Shown: positions 50,600 through 61,263, counted from the stretch's first letter. The stretch: DNA of 64,000 bases from Lysinibacillus sp. PLM2 (GCA_023168345.1 AP025689.1:2168001-2232000), one strand, 5' to 3'. Numbers and translations are program-made. The notes: generated from the letters alone by a model not told the origin.

Positions 50600-51010
50600 C
50601 TATTCCCCTTTTTCACCTTTGTCATATAATTCATATAAAACACCGAAAGAGTCTTTCGGATGAATAAATGCAGCCTCAGACCCACCCGCAGCAGGTACTG
50701 GTTTTTCAGAGAGTAGTCGAACCCCTTTTTCCTTTAAATCTTCCATCTCTTCTCTGATGTTCTTCACTTTAAAGGCTACATGTTGAATTCCTTCCCCACG
50801 TTTTTGAATATGATTATAAATAGCCCCTTCTTCACTTAAAGGTTCTAGTAATTCGATGTGCACATTCCCCGCGTCAAGAAATGCAACACGGACATTTTGT
50901 GAGGGCACTTCTTCAATTTTTAAAAGCTTTAATCCTAGTACTTCGGTATAATATGTAATTTGCTCTTCCAAATTTCTTACAGCAATTCCAATATGATCTA
51001 CCTTTTCCAT
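50600..51010 (-). CDS. mce: Methylmalonyl-CoA epimerase
   Basis: 136 residues of the glyoxalase/VOC fold: KVDHIGIAVRNLEEQITYYTEVLG, then VHIELLEPLSEEGAIYNHIQKRGEGIQHVAFKV with metal ligands His, Glu and His, and VLYELYDKG at the end. It converts the S to the R isomer of methylmalonyl-CoA for the mutase. AAGGGGTG selects the ATG at 51010. It overlaps nothing but is six bases before mmdA, clearly one operon (yqjC-yqjD in B. subtilis). Confidence 0.93.
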   Translation of the reverse strand: MEKVDHIGIAVRNLEEQITYYTEVLGLKLLKIEEVPSQNVRVAFLDAGNVHIELLEPLSEEGAIYNHIQKRGEGIQHVAFKVKNIREEMEDLKEKGVRLLSEKPVPAAGGSEAAFIHPKDSFGVLYELYDKGEKGE

Positions 51011-51042
51011 TATAACACCCCTTCTGTTATAGTACATATTAA

Positions 51043-51060
51043 TTGTAACGAAATTTACAA
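51043..51060. promoter_or_regulatory. Inverted repeat in the mce-prli42 divergent gap
   Basis: TTGTAA-CGAAAT-TTACAA, perfect six-base arms, between divergent genes. Possibly a regulator site; unidentified. Confidence 0.35.
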
Positions 51061-51135
51061 CAATGTGCCACGGGACTTTTCGAATTATTTCAAATTTGAT
51101 AAACTATCTTTAAGAAAAGAAGGAGCGATTTTAAT

Positions 51136-51231
51136 ATGAGTAATAAAAAATTTCAAAAAATAGTAGTATATATTATGATAATTATTATGATTCTATCAAC
51201 GTTTGCATTTGGTTTAACATTATTTATTTAA
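51136..51231 (+). CDS. prli42: Prli42-like stressosome miniprotein
   Basis: Exactly 31 residues, MSNKKFQKIVVYIMIIIMIL and then STFAFGLTLFI. AGAAGGAG precedes the ATG. Length, basic N-terminus and a single membrane helix match Prli42, the miniprotein that tethers the stressosome to the membrane in Listeria and is conserved in Firmicutes. It is too short for usual gene finding. It lies divergent from mce and ends in the strong terminator at 51234. Confidence 0.78.
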   Translation: MSNKKFQKIVVYIMIIIMILSTFAFGLTLFI

Positions 51232-51233
51232 AA

Positions 51234-51266
51234 TTAAGCGATTACCTTCTATCGGTAATCGCTTAG
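51234..51266. terminator. Bidirectional terminator, prli42 / yqjA
   Basis: Stem TTAAGCGATTACC / GGTAATCGCTTAG with a seven-base loop. It overlaps the yqjA stop codon. Confidence 0.8.
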
Positions 51267-52228
51267 TCTATTGTTTTTAAGCCTTTAAAGGTTTGTTTTA
51301 TTTCAAGATATTGATCCATTTCTTCTATAAATTGATAAAGGGCCGCCATAGCAACAAATTTTTCATGGGATTCTGGTAGAGGCATTTCAGCAAATTCTTT
51401 TTTAACGATATCAAGTTTAACTCTAAAAGAACGTGCTGTGTTTCCAGAATGCACATGATCCGCTAAATCCTTCATAAAATTTGCCACTAGTTCAACTTGC
51501 TGTACCATAACAGGGAGCGCTGTAATTTTTGGTAAAACACGCTCAATAATTTCCAATTGTCGTTCGCGCATATCAAAATATAAATAATAAGCATTTTCCT
51601 TACGTGTTAAATGATTTTCAACATCCTTAAACGCTAAAGATTTCGCTTTATTTAATACATTTTCTGCATCGATTAATTCTTTACCGTCCCATGACGTGTC
51701 GCCTTTCTCCAAATATTCCACAATTTCAGAAAATATTTTACGGTATAATTCTTCGATTTCAATACGATAGTTGTCCATCGTCTTTTGAATGTCACCCATA
51801 TACATGTTAACGATCAATGCAATTCCAAAGCCAATTGCCATTAATCCTAACTCGTTATACAAAAGATCGAGTGTAAAATTTGCTTCAGAATATATATGCA
51901 TCATAATTACTGCGCTAGAAACAAATCCTGGTGCCACGCCAACAATTACGATTGTAGGGATAAAGAGCAAGATCATAAGCGTTAAAACAACGGGATTATA
52001 ACCAAATATTTCGAATGCCAAAAATGAAAATGCCATACCTATCAAACTCGCAACAAAACGAGTGTATACTGCATGTACTGACTTTTTCTTCGTTGTTTGA
52101 ATACAGAGAATCGTTAATATTCCTGCTGAAGTAAAAAACTCCAATCCAAAATATTGGGCTAAGGCAATAGATAGAGCTGTACCTATTGCTGTTTTTATTG
52201 TTCTATAACCAATTCGGAACTTTTTAAT
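51263..52228 (-). CDS. yqjA: YqjA-like aromatic acid exporter family protein; likely ATT start
   Basis: About 322 residues: four N-terminal helices (FGLEFFTSAGILTILCIQTTKKK and GYNPVVLTLMILLFIPTIVIVGVAPGF) then a helical cytoplasmic domain (residues about 140-320), as in the YqjA/DUF939 FUSC-like family. The expected N-terminus KKFRIGYRTIKTAIGTA begins right after an ATT at 52228 that has AAGGGAGG eight bases upstream. A TTG-initiated extension to 52300 lacks a ribosome site and would run through the brxB terminator, so ATT is preferred. Confidence 0.8.
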   Translation of the reverse strand: MKKFRIGYRTIKTAIGTALSIALAQYFGLEFFTSAGILTILCIQTTKKKSVHAVYTRFVASLIGMAFSFLAFEIFGYNPVVLTLMILLFIPTIVIVGVAPGFVSSAVIMMHIYSEANFTLDLLYNELGLMAIGFGIALIVNMYMGDIQKTMDNYRIEIEELYRKIFSEIVEYLEKGDTSWDGKELIDAENVLNKAKSLAFKDVENHLTRKENAYYLYFDMRERQLEIIERVLPKITALPVMVQQVELVANFMKDLADHVHSGNTARSFRVKLDIVKKEFAEMPLPESHEKFVAMAALYQFIEEMDQYLEIKQTFKGLKTID

Positions 52229-52284
52229 ACATACTGCCTCCCTTAAAAATATTTCCGATAAATATGTACTTTTAAAAAAGAAAT

Positions 52285-52332
52285 GAATGTAAGTCCTCAA
52301 GTAAAAGGTTTACTTAAGGACTATTTACATTC
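52285..52332 (-). terminator. Terminator of brxB
   Basis: Nested stem GTCCTCAAGTAAA / TTTACTTAAGGAC with outer GAATGTA / TACATTC; the minus strand continues into TTCTTTTTT. Confidence 0.82.
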
Positions 52333-52343
52333 ATTTCATCAAA

Positions 52344-52790
52344 TTACACTTCTTCACAATACTGTTCAAAGTTTGCTTGTAAATTTGTTATAACTGACAT
52401 TGGATCATGGCCTTCAATTTCATGACGACCAATATCTGCTACAACTTTACCATCTTTTAATAATACAAATGATGGTGAAGAAGGGATATGATCTTCTCCA
52501 AAGAAGTAACGAGCTGCGGCAGTTGCTTCTTTATCTTGTCCTGCAAATACTGTTACTAAATGATCTGGACGTTTATCATAATGAACTGCGTTCACAGCTG
52601 CTGGACGAGCAATCCCTCCTGCACAGCCGCAAACAGAGTTAACCATTACTAATGTTGTGCCTGGACGTGCAAAAGCCTCTTCAACTTCCTCTGGTGTACG
52701 TAATTGTTCGTATCCAGCTGCTTCCATTTCAGAACGAGCTGTTCTTGTGATTTCTTGCATAAATAAATCGTAATCCATATTCATATTCAT
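52344..52790 (-). CDS. brxB: Bacilliredoxin BrxB (YqiW)
   Basis: 148 residues with the bacilliredoxin motif [16 protein letters not shown] (CGC near 53-55). It removes bacillithiol from oxidised proteins, a thiol repair step found only in bacillithiol-producing Firmicutes. AAAGGAG precedes the ATG. The position between yqjA and the bkd cluster matches yqiW in B. subtilis. Confidence 0.93.
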   Translation of the reverse strand: MNMNMDYDLFMQEITRTARSEMEAAGYEQLRTPEEVEEAFARPGTTLVMVNSVCGCAGGIARPAAVNAVHYDKRPDHLVTVFAGQDKEATAAARYFFGEDHIPSSPSFVLLKDGKVVADIGRHEIEGHDPMSVITNLQANFEQYCEEV

Positions 52791-52853
52791 TGTATATCGC
52801 TCCTTTCATAACACATTTTATCATAGAAAGACAGGTTATTAACCGGAAAAGAC

Positions 52854-53960
52854 TTATTCTTGTGAAGGTTTTTCTTCTTCATGAACAAACAATGTTTTTA
52901 CACCTTGTGTGACAGTCATTTCTCCTTGAAGTATAGAATCTTCAAGAGCTTTTATCAATTGCTTCCTATTAGGGTTATTATAAAAGCTTTCGATTAAATG
53001 ATCTTTTATCATGGAATGGAACCAGTCCTTCGTTTGTTGGGAACGACGATGCTCCCAGTAGGACGAGCCTTTTACCGTTTTTTCGAAATTTGATATCATT
53101 TCCCATGTTTCTTTTAAGCCAGCACCTGTTAACGAAGAAACCGGAAGTGCCATGCTTAACCAGCCTGGTGTTGAAGGCTGTAAAAAATGGAGGATTTGTT
53201 TATATTCTCGAACGGTTTTTTTAGCACGGATAACATTATCACCATCACTTTTATGAACGATAATACCATCTGCTAGTTCCATAATCCCCTTTTTCATCCC
53301 CTGTAGTTCGTCACCGGCGCCAGTTAATACAAGTAATAAGAAAAAGTCGACCATCCCTCTTACAAAGGTTTCGCTTTGACCAACACCGACAGTTTCGATA
53401 AGGATTACATCAAAACCTGCCGCTTCACAGAGCAGCATAGTTTCTCTTGTTTTTTTATGAACACCGCCTAAGGTTCCGGCACTAGGTGATGGACGAACAA
53501 AAGCTCTTTCATTACGACTTAGCTTTTCCATCCTTGTCTTATCCCCCAATATGCTGCCACCTGAAAGGGAGGAGCTTGGATCAATTGCGAGTACCGCAAC
53601 TCTTTTTCCCATGTTACATAACATGGTGCCAAAGCTTTCAATAAATGTACTTTTTCCAGCACCCGGCACACCTGTAATACCAATTCTAATACTTTGGCCT
53701 GTATGGGGTAGCAATTCCTGTAAAAGCTTTTGAGCTTGTTCTTTATGAACACTTTTTGAGCTTTCGATTAATGTAATTGCACGGGACAAAGAAGCACGAT
53801 TTCCAGATTTTAATTCCTCTGCGAGTTTAGGGATATCAAGAGTATCTTCATTTTTTTTACGAAATCTCTTTGGTGATATTTGTTTCATGCCATCGTGGCC
53901 ACCTTTTACACCGTCCATTACAAACAAAGCACTTTCTTCTATCCCTTTGTCCTTACCCAT
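52854..53960 (-). CDS. meaB: MeaB/ArgK-type GTPase chaperone of methylmalonyl-CoA mutase
   Basis: 368 residues. Walker A GVPGAGKSTFIES (near 95), then DPSSSLSGGSILGDKTRM and FVRPSPSAGTLGGV, ILIETVGVGQSE and VHKSDGDN. These are the G3E-family MeaB signatures. It loads and protects the cobalamin cofactor of the mutase. Its ATG overlaps the mutB stop by one base (TAATG), so the two are translationally coupled. An extra 40-residue basic leader precedes the domain. Confidence 0.92.
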   Translation of the reverse strand: MGKDKGIEESALFVMDGVKGGHDGMKQISPKRFRKKNEDTLDIPKLAEELKSGNRASLSRAITLIESSKSVHKEQAQKLLQELLPHTGQSIRIGITGVPGAGKSTFIESFGTMLCNMGKRVAVLAIDPSSSLSGGSILGDKTRMEKLSRNERAFVRPSPSAGTLGGVHKKTRETMLLCEAAGFDVILIETVGVGQSETFVRGMVDFFLLLVLTGAGDELQGMKKGIMELADGIIVHKSDGDNVIRAKKTVREYKQILHFLQPSTPGWLSMALPVSSLTGAGLKETWEMISNFEKTVKGSSYWEHRRSQQTKDWFHSMIKDHLIESFYNNPNRKQLIKALEDSILQGEMTVTQGVKTLFVHEEEKPSQE

Positions 53961-56107
53961 TATTCAGACACTTCCTCATAGCCTAAACGTTTATAAATTT
54001 CTTCAATTATCTTTATTGCGGAAACAGGGATGACAGTACCTGGACCAAATATTGCAACCGCGCCTGCGTTATATAAAAACTCATAATCTTGAGCAGGGAT
54101 TACTCCGCCTACTATGACGATAATATCCTCTCGACCTAACTTTTTCAGTTCTTCGATAAGTTCAGGTACTAAAGTTTTGTGACCAGCAGCAAGTGATGAT
54201 ACTCCGATACAATGAACATCATTTTCAACTGCCATTTGAGCCGCTTCTTCAGGTGTCATAAACAATGGTGAGATATCCACATCGAAACCTAAATCAGCAT
54301 ACCCTGTAGCCACAACCTTTGCGCCTCGATCATGTCCATCCTGACCCATTTTAGCAACTAAAATACGTGGGCGACGACCTTCATTTTCTAGGAACTCTTC
54401 TGTCATTTGCTTCACTTCAGAAATGAGTTCCTCATCTGAAAAATTAGAAGAATAAACACCTGACACAGATCGAATTATTGCCTTATGGCGTCCAGATACT
54501 TTTTCAATAGCGTCTGAAATTTCACCTAGTGACGCTCTAGCTCGTGCAGCATCGACTGCAGCAGCAAGTAAGTTTCCCTCTCCTGTTTCAGCCACATGAG
54601 TTAAACGATTTAAAAGTCTTTGTACTTCTTCTTCGTTTCGTTCATTTTTCATTTTATTCAATCTTTCAATTTGTTTTTGACGTACGACCGTATTATCAAT
54701 ATTTAAAATATCAATTGGTTCCTCTTCTTCAAGACGATATTTATTAACGCCAATAATGATTTCTGATTTTGAATCGATTTGCGCCTGACGTTTTGCTGCA
54801 GACTCTTCAACTTTCATTTTTGGAATTCCCGTTTCGATAGCCTTTGCCATACCACCTAGATTTTCGATTTCCTCAATCAATTCCCATGCCTTTTCTGTTA
54901 ACTCTTTTGTTAACTTTTCAACATAGTATGAACCACCCCATGGATCAATCACTTTTGTCATACCCGTTTCTTCTTGTAGGAATAATTGAGTATTTCGAGC
55001 AATTCTTGCAGAAAAGTCTGTTGGTAATGCAATAGCTTCATCTAAAGCGTTTGTATGAAGAGACTGTGTATGACCCATTGCAGCCGCATTTGCCTCTACA
55101 AGCGTACGCGTAACGTTATTAAATGGATCTTGCTCAGTTAAAGACCATCCAGATGTTTGTGAATGGGTTCTTAAAGCTAGGGATTTAGGATTTTTCGGGT
55201 TAAATGTACTCATCATTTGAGCCCAAATTCGGCGAGCTGCACGCATTTTTGCAACTTCCATATAGTAATTCATGCCAATTCCCCAGAAAAATGAGAGACG
55301 TGGTGCAAATGAATCAATATCAATCCCTGCTTTTAACCCTGTTCGAACATATTCTAAACCGTCTGCCAACGTATATGCTAGCTCAATATCAGCTGTTGCC
55401 CCTGCTTCTTGAATGTGATAGCCCGAAATAGATATTGAATTAAATTTCGGCATAAACTTACTCGTATACTCAAATATATCCGCAATGATTTTCATCGACA
55501 TTGCAGGTGGATAAATGTACGTATTACGAACCATATATTCCTTTAAAATATCATTTTGAATTGTACCAGCAAGTTTTTCAGGTGGTACGCCCTGCTCTTC
55601 GGCAGCAATGATATAGAAAGCCATTATCGGCAATACAGCACCATTCATCGTCATTGAAACGGACATTTGGTCTAAGGGAATGCCATCAAATAATATTTTC
55701 ATATCCTCAATTGAGTCAATGGCAACTCCTGCTTTTCCTACATCTCCTTTTACACGGGGATGATCAGAATCGTAACCGCGATGTGTTGCTAAGTCAAAGG
55801 CGACGGACAAGCCTTTTTGTCCCATCGCTAAGTTGCGACGGTAAAATGCATTGGACTCCTCAGCAGTTGAAAAACCTGCATACTGTCGTACTGTCCAAGG
55901 TCTTGCAACATACATAGTTGGATATGGACCGCGTGTATTCGGTGCAATACCTGCCACATCTTTTAAATGTTCGGCATTTTCGATACTTTCTTTTGAATAA
56001 AATTCTTTCACTTCAATTCCTTCATTAGTCATAAAAGAATTGGTAGGCTGTAATTTTTCATCAATTAGCACTTTTTCTAAATCAACGGATTTGAAATTAG
56101 GAATCAT
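53960..56107 (-). CDS. mutB: Methylmalonyl-CoA mutase large subunit (catalytic, cobalamin-binding)
   Basis: 715 residues. The acyl-CoA barrel opens near residue 60 ([22 protein letters not shown]) and the C-terminal cobalamin domain has the ligand motif [13 protein letters not shown] (His near 598) with [16 protein letters not shown]. It isomerises R-methylmalonyl-CoA to succinyl-CoA. Four-base overlap with mutA (ATGA) and one-base overlap with meaB make a coupled operon. Confidence 0.95.
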   Translation of the reverse strand: MIPNFKSVDLEKVLIDEKLQPTNSFMTNEGIEVKEFYSKESIENAEHLKDVAGIAPNTRGPYPTMYVARPWTVRQYAGFSTAEESNAFYRRNLAMGQKGLSVAFDLATHRGYDSDHPRVKGDVGKAGVAIDSIEDMKILFDGIPLDQMSVSMTMNGAVLPIMAFYIIAAEEQGVPPEKLAGTIQNDILKEYMVRNTYIYPPAMSMKIIADIFEYTSKFMPKFNSISISGYHIQEAGATADIELAYTLADGLEYVRTGLKAGIDIDSFAPRLSFFWGIGMNYYMEVAKMRAARRIWAQMMSTFNPKNPKSLALRTHSQTSGWSLTEQDPFNNVTRTLVEANAAAMGHTQSLHTNALDEAIALPTDFSARIARNTQLFLQEETGMTKVIDPWGGSYYVEKLTKELTEKAWELIEEIENLGGMAKAIETGIPKMKVEESAAKRQAQIDSKSEIIIGVNKYRLEEEEPIDILNIDNTVVRQKQIERLNKMKNERNEEEVQRLLNRLTHVAETGEGNLLAAAVDAARARASLGEISDAIEKVSGRHKAIIRSVSGVYSSNFSDEELISEVKQMTEEFLENEGRRPRILVAKMGQDGHDRGAKVVATGYADLGFDVDISPLFMTPEEAAQMAVENDVHCIGVSSLAAGHKTLVPELIEELKKLGREDIIVIVGGVIPAQDYEFLYNAGAVAIFGPGTVIPVSAIKIIEEIYKRLGYEEVSE

Positions 56108-57807
56108 TGTTGCTCCCCCTTTAAACGTTCAGCAATTACGTTAAGCTTTTCAACAAGATTTTGTCCGGCAAAAATAAATCCATTTAAGCCCTTTTCTACC
56201 CATTCCTTTTCCTCTTCTTTAAATTTACCTGCTACATCAATAATCAAGTCTTTACGCTTATTTTCAAGTATGCTTGGTAAAATTATTTTTGTATCCTCAT
56301 CAGTAGCTACCAATACTATATATTGACTATCTGTATCATTTATCCAAGTCAATAAATCAGCAATTGAATCGATCTCACCTGACTTATTTACTACGATTCC
56401 TACTGTAGCAAAAAAACCTGATACAAAATCAGCTCTTGGCTTAAAGTTTTTCAATTTACCATAGGTGAGGATTGAGATCTTCGGTTGTAAATTTTTATAA
56501 CGTATGCGTAACTCTTCAAAAGGTGTCGATAAACGTTTAACATCAACAAATAAGGGATTGGTTTCTGCTTTAAAGTCATCTTCAGGGTTTGCATAAATAT
56601 TTGTACCGATTAAAGAATGCTTACGAGTCTCAATGGATTTTAATCTAGCAGTCCTTACTTCCTCTAAAATTGTTTGAAGATTACCCGATTCCGCAAAAGC
56701 ATCGATTCCACCTGCATCCTCAATCTCTAAAAACAAAGACCACGACTTTTCTACATACTCAGCTGTTAAGTATTCAATAAAATAAGAACCTCCCGATGGA
56801 TCAAATACTGATGCAGCATAGGATTCTTCTTTTAAAACCAAAATTACATTTCTTGCAATTCTGATAGATTTTTCTGTTGGTTTTACTAAAACATCATGTG
56901 GATGTACTGTAAATACATCTGCACCACCTATTAATGCTGATAATGCTTCATTACCTGCGCGTAATAAATTTACATATTCATCAAATTTAGAAAAACTTCT
57001 TAATGATGTTTCTGCAACTATTGGTACTGCAATATTTGATTCAGCATTGTACGCCTTTGAAAACGCTTTCCATAAAATTTTAAAAGCACGTAGCTTTGCA
57101 ATTTCAGAGAAGAATTGTGTATCTACTGCAAAATTGACATAAAATTTATTTATAAATTCAGCAAAGTTATTTTCGTTATTAGCAAATTTGGCAGCTAAAG
57201 CTAATGATAGTGCTAATTCTTGTATAACATTGGCACCTTCATAATGATAAGGAAGTGTATTAGCTGCTAATGTACGAACATTCGGATAATTGTTTATTGT
57301 AATAGGTTCTTTTGAAAGAATATATCCCGAAACTTGTTCTCTTAAAGAATGTTCTATTTGTTCAAATACTTTTAAAATATCATCATTTGTATTCTGTACA
57401 ATTAATTTAAAAGGATTCTTTTCTAATATAGAAGCTAGTCGACTAATATTTGTTTCATTCCAGTAAAAAGACACCCGACTATCGATCGTAAGAATTTGGT
57501 TGCCTCGCTCTAAGCTGTCTTCAATACTTTTAAAAAACTGTTCCTCCGTATCCCCAAATATTTGTTGTGCACAAGAAAAATCTTTTGTTGCCTTTAAAGA
57601 GCGTATAGTTGAGATTTGTTTTTCTAACTGCTCCCCCAACTTTTCGATAACTATTTCTTGTGTATATAAAGGTTTCAATGTAACACCGTCAGTAGTTGGT
57701 GTAAAAAGTGTTTCAAACGGTTTCCCCTTCAGCGCTTTAACCGCTTCTTCTCTCCACTGTTCATAGCTCACATTGTTAAATTGAATATGTTTCATATTAT
57801 TTGTCAT
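56104..57807 (-). CDS. mutA: Methylmalonyl-CoA mutase small subunit
   Basis: 567 residues, homologous to the barrel of the large subunit ([34 protein letters not shown] near the start; [22 protein letters not shown]) but without the DxHxxG cobalamin motif in its C-terminal domain, as expected for the non-catalytic partner. It forms the heterodimer with MutB. Ribosome site weak (AGGCGA). A terminator separates it from bkdB, so it probably has its own promoter. Confidence 0.92.
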   Translation of the reverse strand: MTNNMKHIQFNNVSYEQWREEAVKALKGKPFETLFTPTTDGVTLKPLYTQEIVIEKLGEQLEKQISTIRSLKATKDFSCAQQIFGDTEEQFFKSIEDSLERGNQILTIDSRVSFYWNETNISRLASILEKNPFKLIVQNTNDDILKVFEQIEHSLREQVSGYILSKEPITINNYPNVRTLAANTLPYHYEGANVIQELALSLALAAKFANNENNFAEFINKFYVNFAVDTQFFSEIAKLRAFKILWKAFSKAYNAESNIAVPIVAETSLRSFSKFDEYVNLLRAGNEALSALIGGADVFTVHPHDVLVKPTEKSIRIARNVILVLKEESYAASVFDPSGGSYFIEYLTAEYVEKSWSLFLEIEDAGGIDAFAESGNLQTILEEVRTARLKSIETRKHSLIGTNIYANPEDDFKAETNPLFVDVKRLSTPFEELRIRYKNLQPKISILTYGKLKNFKPRADFVSGFFATVGIVVNKSGEIDSIADLLTWINDTDSQYIVLVATDEDTKIILPSILENKRKDLIIDVAGKFKEEEKEWVEKGLNGFIFAGQNLVEKLNVIAERLKGEQQ

Positions 57808-57888
57808 ACATTCGCCTAACAGCTTCCCCCTTTAATGATACTTACCCATATTTTACATTAGAATAACTTCCCATGAAAGAGAATAATT

Positions 57889-57918
57889 AAAGGAAGCCCT
57901 CTTTTGAAGGCTTCCTCA
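57889..57918 (-). terminator. Terminator of the bkd operon
   Basis: Minus-strand stem AGGAAGCC / GGCTTCCT with a 10-base loop, T-rich after. It ends the bcd-lpdV-bkdAA-bkdAB-bkdB transcript. Confidence 0.75.
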
Positions 57919-57923
57919 TTTTT

Positions 57924-59213
57924 CTAGTATACTGACATTTGTTCTTTTTCTACATTTTCGAGAATATTTTTCACTCTATTTAGAAACTTCCCACAAATTA
58001 AACCATCAAGAATTCTATGGTCTATTGATAAACACAAGTTTACCATATCCCTCGCTGCGAACATTCCACCGTTCATAATAACAGGTCTTTTTACAATGGA
58101 TTCAACTTGAAGGATGGCAGCTTGAGGGTAATTGATAATTCCCATAGATTGTACAGAACCAAATGATCCTGTATTGTTTACAGTGAAAGTACCCCCTTCC
58201 ACATGCTCGGCACGTAATTTTCCTGAACGTACAATCGTCGATAATTCATAAATTTCTTTAGCAATACCTTTAATAGACTTATCATCTGCATTTTTAATCA
58301 CTGGAACAAATAACGAATCTTCAGTGGCTACAGCTATGGAAATATGAATATCCTTTTTCTGTATAATTTTATCCCCTGCCCAAACGGAATTCATCATTGG
58401 GAATTCTTTAAGGGCAGTGGCTACTGCTTTTATAAAAAATGCAAAGTACGTAAGGTTGAATCCTTCTTTTGCTTTAAATTCATTTTTAATTTTATCTCGA
58501 TATTGCACAAGATCCGTCACATCTGCTTCTACCATCATCCACGCATGTGGTATTTCCTGCTTACTTCTAACCATATTATTGGCAATAGCACGACGAATTG
58601 AGGAAACCGGAATCTCTATATCATTTGCATTAGGTTTTATATATTGTTGAACGGTTTTTAAAGGTTTTTCGTTGCTTGATACATTTGATTGTTTAATGGT
58701 TGGTTCTCGGTTTTCTTCATTCCCTATTACATAGTCATTTAAATTGCCTGTCTCTACAATTTTTAAAATATCTTTTCTTGTAATTCGTCCATCTAGACCA
58801 GTACCAACAATTTTTTCTAAATTAATCTGATATTCATTGGCAAGCTTTAATACTGCTGGTGAAAAACGCGCTTTATTAGAATTATTTTGAGTTGGTGAAA
58901 TTTCGTTTTTATTGCTTATTGATTCAGTTGGCGTTTTTTCAAGAGCATCTTTCTTCTCAGAAGGTTTATCACCCTCAACCAACATCGTACAAACAACCGT
59001 TCCAACCGATAAAGTTTCACCTTCATTTGCCACTAATTCTTGAATAATCCCTGTAAATGATGAGGGAATCTCGGCATTTACTTTATCTGTAACAACTTCT
59101 GCAATTGGGTCGTATTTATTTACTAAATCCCCTGGTTTAACAAGCCATTTTTCGATTGTACCTTCTGTAACACTTTCCCCTAATTGAGGCATTAAAATTT
59201 TTTCAATGCTCAT
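57924..59213 (-). CDS. bkdB: Branched-chain 2-oxoacid dehydrogenase E2 (lipoamide acyltransferase)
   Basis: 429 residues. One N-terminal lipoyl domain with the modified lysine in AEVVTDKVNAEIPS (near 44), a linker, the E1/E3-binding domain RFSPAVLKLANEYQI (near 130) and the catalytic core ending in LSIDHRILDGLICGKF (HxxxDG). It transfers branched acyl groups to CoA. Thirteen bases after bkdAB. Confidence 0.93.
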   Translation of the reverse strand: MSIEKILMPQLGESVTEGTIEKWLVKPGDLVNKYDPIAEVVTDKVNAEIPSSFTGIIQELVANEGETLSVGTVVCTMLVEGDKPSEKKDALEKTPTESISNKNEISPTQNNSNKARFSPAVLKLANEYQINLEKIVGTGLDGRITRKDILKIVETGNLNDYVIGNEENREPTIKQSNVSSNEKPLKTVQQYIKPNANDIEIPVSSIRRAIANNMVRSKQEIPHAWMMVEADVTDLVQYRDKIKNEFKAKEGFNLTYFAFFIKAVATALKEFPMMNSVWAGDKIIQKKDIHISIAVATEDSLFVPVIKNADDKSIKGIAKEIYELSTIVRSGKLRAEHVEGGTFTVNNTGSFGSVQSMGIINYPQAAILQVESIVKRPVIMNGGMFAARDMVNLCLSIDHRILDGLICGKFLNRVKNILENVEKEQMSVY

Positions 59214-59226
59214 CTTCTCACCTCCA

Positions 59227-60210
59227 CTAAAAAGCTGCTAATTCTCGCATTGCTTGCTCGATTTTTTCTGGATTAATCATAAAGTACTTTTCCATTGTTG
59301 GAGAATAAGGCATCGCTGGTATATCCGGTCCAGCTAATCGTTTGATTGGAGCGTCTAACTCAAATAAACACTCTTCCGCAATAATGGCAGACACTTCACT
59401 CATGATACTACCTTCTTTATTATCCTCTGTGATTAATAGTACTTTTCCTGTTTTTCTAGCTGCTTCAACAATTGCCTCTTTATCTAGAGGATAAATCGTT
59501 CTTAAATCTACTATGTGGGCTTGAATTCCATCCATCGCAAGTCTCTCAGCTGCTTGCATTGCATAATGAACAGCCAAACCATAAGTAATAACTGTAATAT
59601 CTTCCCCTTCTCGTTTAACGTCTGCTTTACCAATTGGAATCGTATAATCTTCTGTCGGTACTTCGCCTTTTATTAAACGATAGGCTTTTTTATGCTCGAA
59701 AAATAATACAGGATCTTCATCTCTTATCGCTGCTTTTAACAAGCCCTTTGCTTCATAAGGTGTAGAGGGAATAAGGATTTTCAATCCAGGTGTATTTGCA
59801 AAAAGAGCTTCAACCGATTGGGAATGATATAATGCACCGTGGATTCCACCACCAAAAGGCGCTCTCACAACAAGAGGACAATGCCAATCATTATTAGAGC
59901 GATATCTAATTTTTGCTGCTTCAGATACGATTTGGTTTACAGCAGGCATGATAAAATCAGCAAATTGCATTTCTGCAATTGGCCGCATTCCTACCATTGC
60001 AGCACCTATTGCTACACCTGCAATGGCACTTTCAGCTAATGGCGTATCTAAAACACGATATTCTCCAAATTGGTCATATAAACCAGCAGTTGCCTTAAAT
60101 ACGCCACCCTTTTTGCCCACGTCTTCCCCTAATATAAATACGCGTTCATCTCTTTCCATTTCTTCTTTCATTGCGAGGTTAATCGCTTCAATAAAGGACA
60201 TTACTACCAC
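59227..60210 (-). CDS. bkdAB: Branched-chain 2-oxoacid dehydrogenase E1 beta
   Basis: 327 residues, starting MVVMSFIEAINLAMKEEM and closely resembling B. subtilis BkdAB. FILGEDVGKKGGVFKATAGL and DTPLAESAIAGVAIGAAMVGMRPIAEMQF are the transketolase-family hallmarks; LAGPDIPAMPYSPTMEKYF ends the catalytic region. The GTG start at 60210 is supported by the family N-terminus and AAGGAG, and overlaps the bkdAA stop. Confidence 0.94.
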   Translation of the reverse strand: MVVMSFIEAINLAMKEEMERDERVFILGEDVGKKGGVFKATAGLYDQFGEYRVLDTPLAESAIAGVAIGAAMVGMRPIAEMQFADFIMPAVNQIVSEAAKIRYRSNNDWHCPLVVRAPFGGGIHGALYHSQSVEALFANTPGLKILIPSTPYEAKGLLKAAIRDEDPVLFFEHKKAYRLIKGEVPTEDYTIPIGKADVKREGEDITVITYGLAVHYAMQAAERLAMDGIQAHIVDLRTIYPLDKEAIVEAARKTGKVLLITEDNKEGSIMSEVSAIIAEECLFELDAPIKRLAGPDIPAMPYSPTMEKYFMINPEKIEQAMRELAAF

Positions 60211-61220
60211 TATTCATCAGCTCCTTCCGCATAAACATATTTCAATGCATGCTCTGGCGATGAATATGGTGCTGCCTCTGCATAATCTGTCGCTTCGTTT
60301 ACAATAGCCATCACACGGGAATTGATTTCTTTTAACTGGTCGGCATCTGCTACGCCTGTTTCCTTTAAGTAATTTTCAAATAATAAAATGGGATCTTCAG
60401 CTTTACCTTGTGCAATATCATCTGCTGTACGGTATTGGCGATCATCATCATCAGAGGAATGAGCTGTTAAGCGATAGGTTACCGCCTCAATTAAAGTTGG
60501 ACCTTCACCATTTCTTGCTCGATCTGCCGCTTCTTTTACCACTTTATAAACCTCTAATGGGTTTTTTCCGTCTACCGTAATACCAGGCATTCCATAACCA
60601 ATTGCACGATCTGAAACCTTTGCACAACCTAATTGTTTTTCAACTGGAACACTAATGGCGTATTGATTATTCTCAACCATTATAATAATTGGAAGCTTGT
60701 GGACTCCCGCAAAATTAGCGCCTTCATGGAAATCACCCTGGTTGGTTGAACCTTCACCTAAAGTAACGAATGAAATATGATTCTCATTTCGCATTTTAGC
60801 TGCAAGAGCAACACCAACAGCATGTGGTACCTGCGTTGCAACCGGTGATGAACCTGTTAATATGCGATTTTTCTTTTGTCCAAAATGACCTGGCATTTGT
60901 CGACCACCTGAATTGGGGTCTTCCGCCTTAGCAAAGGCTGATAGCATTAAATCCTTTGCGGTCATACCAAAATGCAATACTACTCCCATATCTCGATAAT
61001 ACGGTGCTATATAATCCTTTGTCTGATCTAATGCGAATGCTGCTCCAACCTGTGCTGCTTCCTGACCTTGACAAGAAATAACGAAGGCAATTTTCCCCGA
61101 TCGATTTAATAACCACATTCGTTCATCTATTCGTCTTGCCATTAACATCGTTTCATACATTTGTAAAACGTCTTCATCTTTTAACCCTAATTCTGAGTGA
61201 TGTAGTCTCACTTCTGTCAT
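60210..61220 (-). CDS. bkdAA: Branched-chain 2-oxoacid dehydrogenase E1 alpha
   Basis: 336 residues. The thiamine diphosphate motif GEGSTNQGDFHEGANFA and the phosphorylation-loop-like TYRLTAHSSDDDDRQYRTADDI fit E1 alpha of branched-chain complexes. It decarboxylates 2-oxoacids from leucine, isoleucine and valine and probably 2-oxobutyrate. One-base overlap with bkdAB. Confidence 0.94.
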   Translation of the reverse strand: MTEVRLHHSELGLKDEDVLQMYETMLMARRIDERMWLLNRSGKIAFVISCQGQEAAQVGAAFALDQTKDYIAPYYRDMGVVLHFGMTAKDLMLSAFAKAEDPNSGGRQMPGHFGQKKNRILTGSSPVATQVPHAVGVALAAKMRNENHISFVTLGEGSTNQGDFHEGANFAGVHKLPIIIMVENNQYAISVPVEKQLGCAKVSDRAIGYGMPGITVDGKNPLEVYKVVKEAADRARNGEGPTLIEAVTYRLTAHSSDDDDRQYRTADDIAQGKAEDPILLFENYLKETGVADADQLKEINSRVMAIVNEATDYAEAAPYSSPEHALKYVYAEGADE

Positions 61221-61263
61221 ACACTACACATCCCCTTCCATTAATAATGGTAGCCCTACTTTT

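Noticed and set aside
51720-51740. CodY-box-like CAATTTCAGAAAATA
   Set aside because: It matches 12 of 15 consensus positions but lies well inside the yqjA coding region, so a regulatory role is unlikely.
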